A DNA stretch of 24,318 nt, taken from the NCBI GenBank assembly GCA_003427395.1, contig BFEA01000884.1, positions 275,046-299,363 on the forward strand, in the 5' to 3' direction. Positions 19,022 to 24,318 of the stretch are shown here, piece by piece (the stretch's first letter is position 1; every line of letters begins with the position of its first letter). Position numbers and translations under genes: made by a program. The notes beneath the pieces are model-generated. The model was given only the letters and a program-made list of their open reading frames with translations, did no database searches and was not told where the DNA came from. Source of the DNA: Chara braunii. Its lineage: Eukaryota; Streptophyta; Charophyceae; Charales; Characeae.

Positions 19022-20629
19022 TGTCCATATTTTGAAAATATACGAAGTTTTTTATTCGCAATGCCATAAGCAGAAGTGCGAATCTATTCCCACTTAGTCT
19101 AGCAGTCGGTCAATTCGAGTTGTGTTGTTATTTTGATGAGGTAGCGGATTGTAGTGGACGTTTTGATCAAGTAAACGCTTAAATGTCAATGTGAATATCC
19201 CAGCCTTGTCCTGTAGTATTTTTTTAAGGGTTCTTCATTTCGAGGAACCTATCAACTTTACTCGTCGGACTTTCGGCAGCACCGTGCTGCCTTTGATTGT
19301 TTTCAGGTTATTCTCATTCCTTGCCAAGCGACATCAGCTAGAGGGTTGCAACGGACGCTTAGGTGACGTAGAAACTTAGATGTCGATGTTAATAGAGCCA
19401 TGTGGTGCAGTAGCTTTTAAGTAAACGCTTAGATATCGGATGTGAATATCCCAGTTTTGTTTTCGGGTTGTTCCCCTTATGTCCTCTACGACTGCGGCAG
19501 CGTCGTGCTGCTTTTATTCGTTTTCAGGTTGTGCTCCTGTGTTACTCATGAGACATCTTTGTCCTCTTATGGACATTCTTTACACTTGTGATCGTAAGAC
19601 TCGATACTCTAGTTCATTTAGCAAGATGTTGGTGAAACATATCAATGATTTATTCTTGGTCGCCAGATTGTTTCGTGCTTATTTTTTTCTTACGTGAGAC
19701 TTTATGGTGTGAAAACCCCCCTCCCCCCCCTCCACCGCGACCGCCCAACTTAGTTTCACATATTTTGGCTCGCCCCTGTTCTGCGCCTATCGCCCCGTTT
19801 TACGGTTCACCCCCTCTGCTGTGCTCTCCTCATCGCAACCACTATCCTTCTTGTCTCCACTGAATGTTGACTGTTGGTTCCATATGACAATGACGAACTT
19901 ATTCTCAATCCGGAAACCAATTATCGCCAAGAATGTATGTGTGTTTGAAGTTGTTTTACGGACTCCAAAGAATTCAGCGGTGCACTAAATGATTACCAAT
20001 TTTTTTATCGCTAGAATACATCTCGCACTCTCCACTGAATGCTGATTGTTGTTTCTGTATGACAAATGCGAACATATTCGCACTTTGGATGCCATACATT
20101 TGTGATAAGACCGTTTATGTCTGCAAATTTGCCAAAATGATTACCTTTTGTGTTGTTAACAAAAATTTGTTCATAACTGCAAGTTCAACAAATTGATCAT
20201 CAAATCTGCTATCGCCAGAATGTATGTGTGCTTAACCCATGTGCTTCGATGTTGTTTGTTGCTAAAGGATCGATATGAGGCGTTCGCCAAAATGGATGAT
20301 TAGCCAGATTTGTTACCTTATGTGTTGTCACTGGAAGACTGATCATTTATGCAAGTTCGCAAAAAATGATATTTTATTTAAAGACCTTCTGTCTTATCGA
20401 CAAAATGGATAAATCGCGAAAAAAAATTATCATTTGAGTCATGTCTTGTCGAATGTGAAATTGACTCCTCCATCTTGGCAAGGTCGACATACCACAAGTG
20501 CTTCCTTCAAATTTTTGATATTATTTCCTGGAACGATCACGAGCAAATCCACGAAGCCTAAAATTTTTGAAATTTTCTGTGAGTTGTTATAAGCGCGTTG
20601 CCGCTGTCAAATTGCGAGACTAGGCCCGA
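19022..20629. other. AT-rich noncoding region with degenerate repeats
   Basis: No gene was recognised. One repeat pair (about 19161 and 19421) shares GTAAACGCTTA and a GTGAATATCCCAG segment, followed by CGGCAGC-TCGTGCTGC and GTTTTCAGGTT. Another pair (about 19853 and 20028) shares TCTCCACTGAATG and TATGACAA, and a CGCCAGAATGTATGTGTG phrase recurs near 19925, 20010 and 20215. A clean inverted repeat TGCGAA-CATA-TTCGCA lies at 20067-20082, like the array motif upstream of gene 2. This is probably the 3' part of the same element. Confidence 0.5.
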
Positions 20630-21115
20630 CTTCCCAACAACTGCGATTGAGCATCGAAGACTTCCCAACAACTACTAACATGCGGGACCTGAAGTTCAAT
20701 TCTGTTTGTGGAGTGCAAAACTCTGCTCGAAACAGATCCAGGTCCAACAGGAAGGCCAACAACAGACCCACCAAACTAGCCTGGTGGCGGACTTCAGCTT
20801 CAAAGACTGCCCAAACACTGATAACCTGCGGGAAACAAATCCACACCCATCATTAACGTTCCCTAAGAGTGCTAATGGCAATCCACGCAGACAACCAACG
20901 ACTGTTTGACACTTCTTGAAGGTGCTCAATGAACAAACAGATCACGACATAACTTCAACCTGGCATCAAGGTTCCCTGAGAGTGCTATTGGCAATCTGCA
21001 TAGAGAGCCAATGACTGTTTGGCATTTCCTTAAGGTGCTCAGTTGAACACCGATAACTGCAAATTGATTCGCTGTTCAACTAGTCTTTGTCAATGCCTTT
21101 CCGGGTTACAGTAAC
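20630..21115. repeat. Right-flank copy of the left-edge repeat family
   Basis: From 20819 the order of phrases follows 430-605 and 700-945 in the same orientation: ATAACCTGCGGG, TTCCCTAAGAGTGCTAATGG, CAACCAACGACTGTTTGACAC, GAAGGTGCTCA, GCATCAAGGTTCCCT, GTTCAACTAGT, GCCTTTCCGGGTTA. A roughly 105-bp internal duplication is present. At 20630-20690 GACTTCCCAACAACT is repeated twice. The block leads into a CT microsatellite, as on the left side. Confidence 0.75.
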
Positions 21116-21123
21116 GAGCCCGG

Positions 21124-21125
<2 letters not shown>

Positions 21126-21179
<54 letters not shown>

Positions 21180-21201
21180 CCGGACCCTCTCTCTCTCTCT
21201 T

Positions 21202-21240
<39 letters not shown>
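21126..21240. repeat. (CT)n microsatellite, interrupted
   Basis: Two CT runs are separated by a repeated CCCGGACC phrase and end in a C run. They correspond in position to the CT run at 609-642 after the left copy of the flank repeat. Confidence 0.95.
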
Positions 21241-21241
<1 letters not shown>

Positions 21242-21244
21242 CCC

Positions 21245-22260
21245 CCCCACGTGTTTCCGCCTCCGGTCGTCGCCATCCCTAAAAACTTGTCGGAACTCAC
21301 AGGGGGGGTTATTTCCTGTTGTCGGAGAGAGTGGTGGTTTGAAGCACCTCCTCACCTTTTCTGACACCTCACTGTGCAAAAGGATGATTGTGAATTAATT
21401 CGTAGTTTAAGATTCCTTCCTCTACCTTAACTGAAAGGGATTTTATGACTCGCTTGGAACGCCTCCTCACCTCTTACGACTACCGCTTCTAAATTCAGAA
21501 GCAACCTTTGTCGCATCTTCTCAATAACGGTGACGTTACCTTCACATCCATTATCGAGCCATCAAAGCATCAGTAGACGTGGTCGCTTTTAGTCTTTTGC
21601 GATTTTCGACGTCTTAACATATCGGTAAAAGGGGTGCACGACACCTTAACGTATCGCTATAAGGGTTGCAAAAACTTTTAATGTGCAGTCGTCGTCATCG
21701 CTATTGCGATTCCCGATGCCCAAACCTTTTTGCTAAAACGGGTCGACAACGGGTATGCCATGGGTAAGCGAATCCAGTTGCAATCTCATATAATGCGGTG
21801 ATGGCTGTTAATAACCGTTGGCGCCTTTAGCATGAGTTTTCATTCAATTTTATGTTGCGTTAGATGTTGGACCTTGAAAATATGTGACACCTTACCCCTG
21901 CGCATTGATTTCATTTCGCGCTCAACTGCCGTATTGACGGATAAGGATACATCAAAATTGCTAAGATTCACATCTGCGTGAGTGGGAACTGTACGATGCA
22001 TCACATTTGGCGCAGTGCGGGCAAGGTCCTAAGAGACTTTTATAAGGAATTTTTCCGAGTTTGGAATTGCGTCCTCCTTCAACTTTGCTGACAGTCATTA
22101 TTATCCCGCTTACAGCGCCTCCTGACCTCTTGCAATGACTCTATGTGTGGCATTTCTATCCCGCTTACAACCCCTACTCACCTCTTCCAACGACTAAGTG
22201 TGCGAAAACATTTGGGAATTAATTTGTAGTTTAAGATTTTATCCTCTACCTTTGCTCGCT
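21245..22260. other. Noncoding region with degenerate repeats
   Basis: The phrase GAATTAATTCGTAGTTTAAG near 21392 returns as a variant near 22214, each followed by ATTC/TT and CCTCTACCTT. CCCGCTTACA and a CCTC-TGACCTCTT phrase recur near 21450, 22110 and 22165. ACACCTTAACGTATCG recurs near 21610-21650. No gene is recognisable on either strand. Confidence 0.55.
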
Positions 22261-23280
22261 GAAATTAATGACCTGCTTAGAGTGTCCAATTTTTGGGGTC
22301 TGTGACGTTGTCGAGCGCATCGGTCCGCCACCGCACGAAGCAGCACGGGACCCTCCCGACCGTGTCACGCAGTAGTTGGTCTTAATTCTCGTCACGAATA
22401 CATATGGACCTTTCGCAAGCCGCTCCTGCCGAGTGCGCAAGCCATACATCTCGCGAGCCCCTACGACAGGATAGGCACGACTTACCTCCACCTTACGGGA
22501 GTTGTCACCTCCCTTTGGTGAGCGTATCCCTGCCGAGTTACCAGTCCACAGTACGATAGTTAATCAGTTGCAATCACAGAGGTGGACCAACTGAGGGCAT
22601 TTCTCGTTCGCTGTAGCATAAGGGGTACGTGCGGTCCCACGCCTCTATCGGACCTGCACGCGAACAGGCGCACTGAGGGGGGGTTGAAGTCCGAGGCGCG
22701 ATTCGATGTCGGTCAACTAGGACGTATCCCTCTCACTGCATGTACACCACACTACGAACATAGAAATAAAACACACACACATACACGAAACGACACAAGA
22801 CAACATAGCAATAACGCGACAACATTCCTAGTCCCTTCAATAGTCATCCCATAACTTTCTGACGCGAAAATCGGATAGGCAACACTCGCGAGACTTAGTA
22901 TAAAACCGCGCGGACGCAGGGCTATCTCATATCGACTCGCAATGCATGTGCACGCAACCAGTCGGAATGATGGCGTACTATGTAGTGTCCATAATCAAGC
23001 GGCCCCTCGTGGATCCGAGTACCGCTCATGACACTCAAGTGTCACTCTCAAAGTATCGTGAGGGTCAACCCCTTCACGATATTGCACGGTTGAAGGAACA
23101 ACCTTGCGGCCCCTGCGACACCTCAGGCCTTTAGGTCAGTGGGCAGGGCAAGTAGGCTCTGTGCGGGGGGTAATCCCTTCCACACAGAGTGTAGGACCTG
23201 GGATGTCCTGGACTACGACCTCGAATCCAGGCCCAGGACCAGCGTTCGACTGAGAAATATTTTAAGAAGCATAGGAACAC
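22261..23280. other. Unclassified GC-richer segment, no gene recognised
   Basis: The base composition is more even than in the flanks, but no protein family appears in any frame. TATAAAA at about 22900-22906 is a possible TATA box. GAAATAAAAC near 22764 is a possible polyadenylation-like signal. Together they weakly recall a retroelement LTR, but no flanking partner LTR, primer-binding site or gag/pol sequence was found. A hairpin-rich piece lies at 23157-23239. Confidence 0.3.
23157..23239. repeat. Two short inverted repeats
   Basis: CTCTGTG (23157-23163) pairs with CACAGAG (23183-23189). GTCCTGG (23205-23211) pairs with CCAGGAC (23233-23239). This is secondary-structure potential only; no RNA family is recognised. 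Confidence 0.5.
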
Positions 23281-23391
23281 TCAAACAAACATGGAGTTTA
23301 TTCTGATTTGTAGAGCAGACGCTCCAAAAGGCTACTCGGGAAATAGCCAACAAGGGAGAAATTCGATGTCATAGTGATTTTAAGGGGGTTG

Positions 23392-23461
23392 GTCACCGTT
23401 GGTGTGCTGGGGTGGTTGGGGTGGGGTGGGGGATGGGGGGGGGGTTGGGGGCAGGGGGCGC
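23392..23461 (+). other. G-run tract with strong G-quadruplex potential
   Basis: The stretch contains many runs of three or more Gs with short loops, including a run of about ten Gs near 23437-23446. The open frames through it are Gly/Trp-rich or, on the other strand, Pro/His-rich, and are not genes. Confidence 0.8.
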
Positions 23462-24125
23462 TAACGGTCGACTCAGTAAATGTCATAGGCTCAGTAACAA
23501 GTTGGAGGTTGATGGATCGAGTACTCCAAGCGATGGCGGTTGACCCATATAAGTGTCCACTTAGCAACACTTAGCAATGATTGTTTCGATTTATTCTTAT
23601 TTATAACGCTCCTCAGTTCATATTGCCAACATGAATTTCTATTACTTATGTCGCTCCAACATGAATTCCGGCTTTGTTACAAAAAGTGAACAATCAAAAG
23701 GTTCACTTTTAACGAAATGTGTATTTCTAAAGAAGTTCATATGTTATCAAACATCCAAACAACTGTCTCAGGCGAGAGGATGGACATGCCGGTATAACTT
23801 AGGGACAATCTGAAGAATTATATTTTCCAATGAGGATTCAATCATGACACCTTGCTCATCTTATTTATAAAGTTTAACAAGTATGGATATCAACACACTT
23901 TCGCATTTGGAGCGAATGGATGAGTGTCTCTACGCTGCTTAGGTTGTCGCGAAAATGAATTCGTTAATAAGTGGACACAATATAATGTCATATTTTAACG
24001 AATAACATGTTAGAGGCTAGAAATCTAGGATGTGGAGAAAGTTCCACTGGCATGCAAAGTCCATGCGATGTAGCCGAAGCTACATAATGTCAAATGAAAA
24101 ACAAATGCCTAGTATACACATCCTA
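23462..24125. other. AT-rich region, nothing recognised
   Basis: No coding or RNA gene is apparent. CCAACATGAATT is repeated near 23627 and 23657. The TTCACTTTTAACGAAATGTGTATT phrase near 23701 weakly resembles 1565-1605, but the similarity is in A/T-rich sequence. Confidence 0.4.
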
Positions 24126-24318
24126 ACCAGGGTTGTCAAGCCCCGGCCCCGGGGCCCCGGCGGGGGTCCGGGGGTCCGGGGGTCCGCACCCCCAGCCCCG
24201 GCTCCAGACCCCCCCTAAAAAAAAAAAATTCAAAAAAAAAAAATAAATAGTGGGGGGTGCGCAGCGAGAGCGCGCACCACATGGGCTAAACCCCAAAAAT
24301 GGGGTTTTATGCCCCACC
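24126..24318. repeat. CCGGGG-rich repeat, A-rich tracts and two hairpins at the window end
   Basis: A CCCCGG/GGGGTCC low-complexity block (24140-24215) is followed by two A12-like tracts. GGTGCGC (24256-24262) pairs with GCGCACC (24272-24278). AAACCCC (24288-24294) pairs with GGGGTTT (24301-24307), with outer GGGC/GCCC pairing. The layout suggests the end of a non-autonomous mobile element continuing past the window, without proof. Confidence 0.5.

Noticed and set aside
19479-19863. Two 72-codon open frames downstream of the protease exon
   Set aside because: Cysteine- and proline-rich translations of degenerate repeats and a C-rich tract; no family signature or splice context.
23125-23245. 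tRNA or tRNA-derived SINE, because of CTCGAATCC (B-box-like)
   Set aside because: No matching A box, acceptor stem or cloverleaf could be built; the inverted repeats do not have tRNA spacing.
22261-23280. LTR retrotransposon long terminal repeat
   Set aside because: Only a TATA-like and a polyadenylation-like element were seen. There is no second LTR, primer-binding site or gag/pol coding sequence in the window.

Overview
This window looks like repeat-rich nuclear DNA of a plant-lineage eukaryote, most likely a streptophyte such as a charophyte alga. Three observations point that way: a tandem array of plant-type (AGO1/AGO10-like) Argonaute PIWI fragments, a GT-AG intron inside a long coding region, and abundant microsatellites and degenerate satellites. 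No bacterial operon structure, rRNA or tRNA was seen. The species call is inference only. I found no intact gene; every coding region carries stops or frameshifts.

Layout. 1-1453: direct and tandem repeats. 1600-2430: a CAAT/GATT fold-back followed by GAA- and GGCGGA-type low complexity. 2480-3246: degenerate short repeats. 3247-4951: three 567-569 bp tandem copies of the Argonaute C-terminal (PIWI) exon. 5040-6640: about 14 degenerate units carrying the palindrome GATTATAG-TC-CTATAATC. 6656-9307: gene 1. 9308-10380: noncoding DNA with a CA/TA microsatellite and a 100-bp direct repeat. 10390-11225: a second palindromic array (GCGAGTTAGTTCGC type), then a 20-bp triplicate abutting the start of gene 2. 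11332-19021: gene 2. 19022-20640: AT-rich noncoding repeats. 20630-21240: the repeat family of the left edge again, in the same orientation. 21245-24318: noncoding, with a G-run tract and terminal hairpins.

The central find is a pair of paralogous, head-to-tail genes. Gene 1 is a ParB-like domain joined to a beta-class (motif IV before motif I) amino-group DNA methyltransferase, an architecture familiar from phage and bacterial DNA modification methylases and foreign to normal plant nuclear genes. Gene 2 repeats the ParB plus methyltransferase order, but both methyltransferase motifs have lost their key residues. It adds an N-terminal region of unknown type, long low-complexity and repeat regions, and, across a 143-bp intron, a C48 (Ulp1-like) cysteine protease domain. 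Each gene is preceded by about 1 kb of its own palindrome array. I infer a mobile or endogenised element, or a relic of one, encoding a catalytic methyltransferase, a non-catalytic partner and a SUMO-protease-like domain. No transposase, integrase or polymerase is visible in the window.

Both genes are decayed here: 3 in-frame stops in gene 1 and 11 in gene 2, each one C-to-T change away from an Arg or Gln codon, plus several frameshifts. Two frameshifts can be placed at single-base homopolymer changes. The flanking protein sequence stays coherent, so inactivation looks fairly recent, or some of the changes are sequence errors. One ambiguous base (N) lies at 17906.
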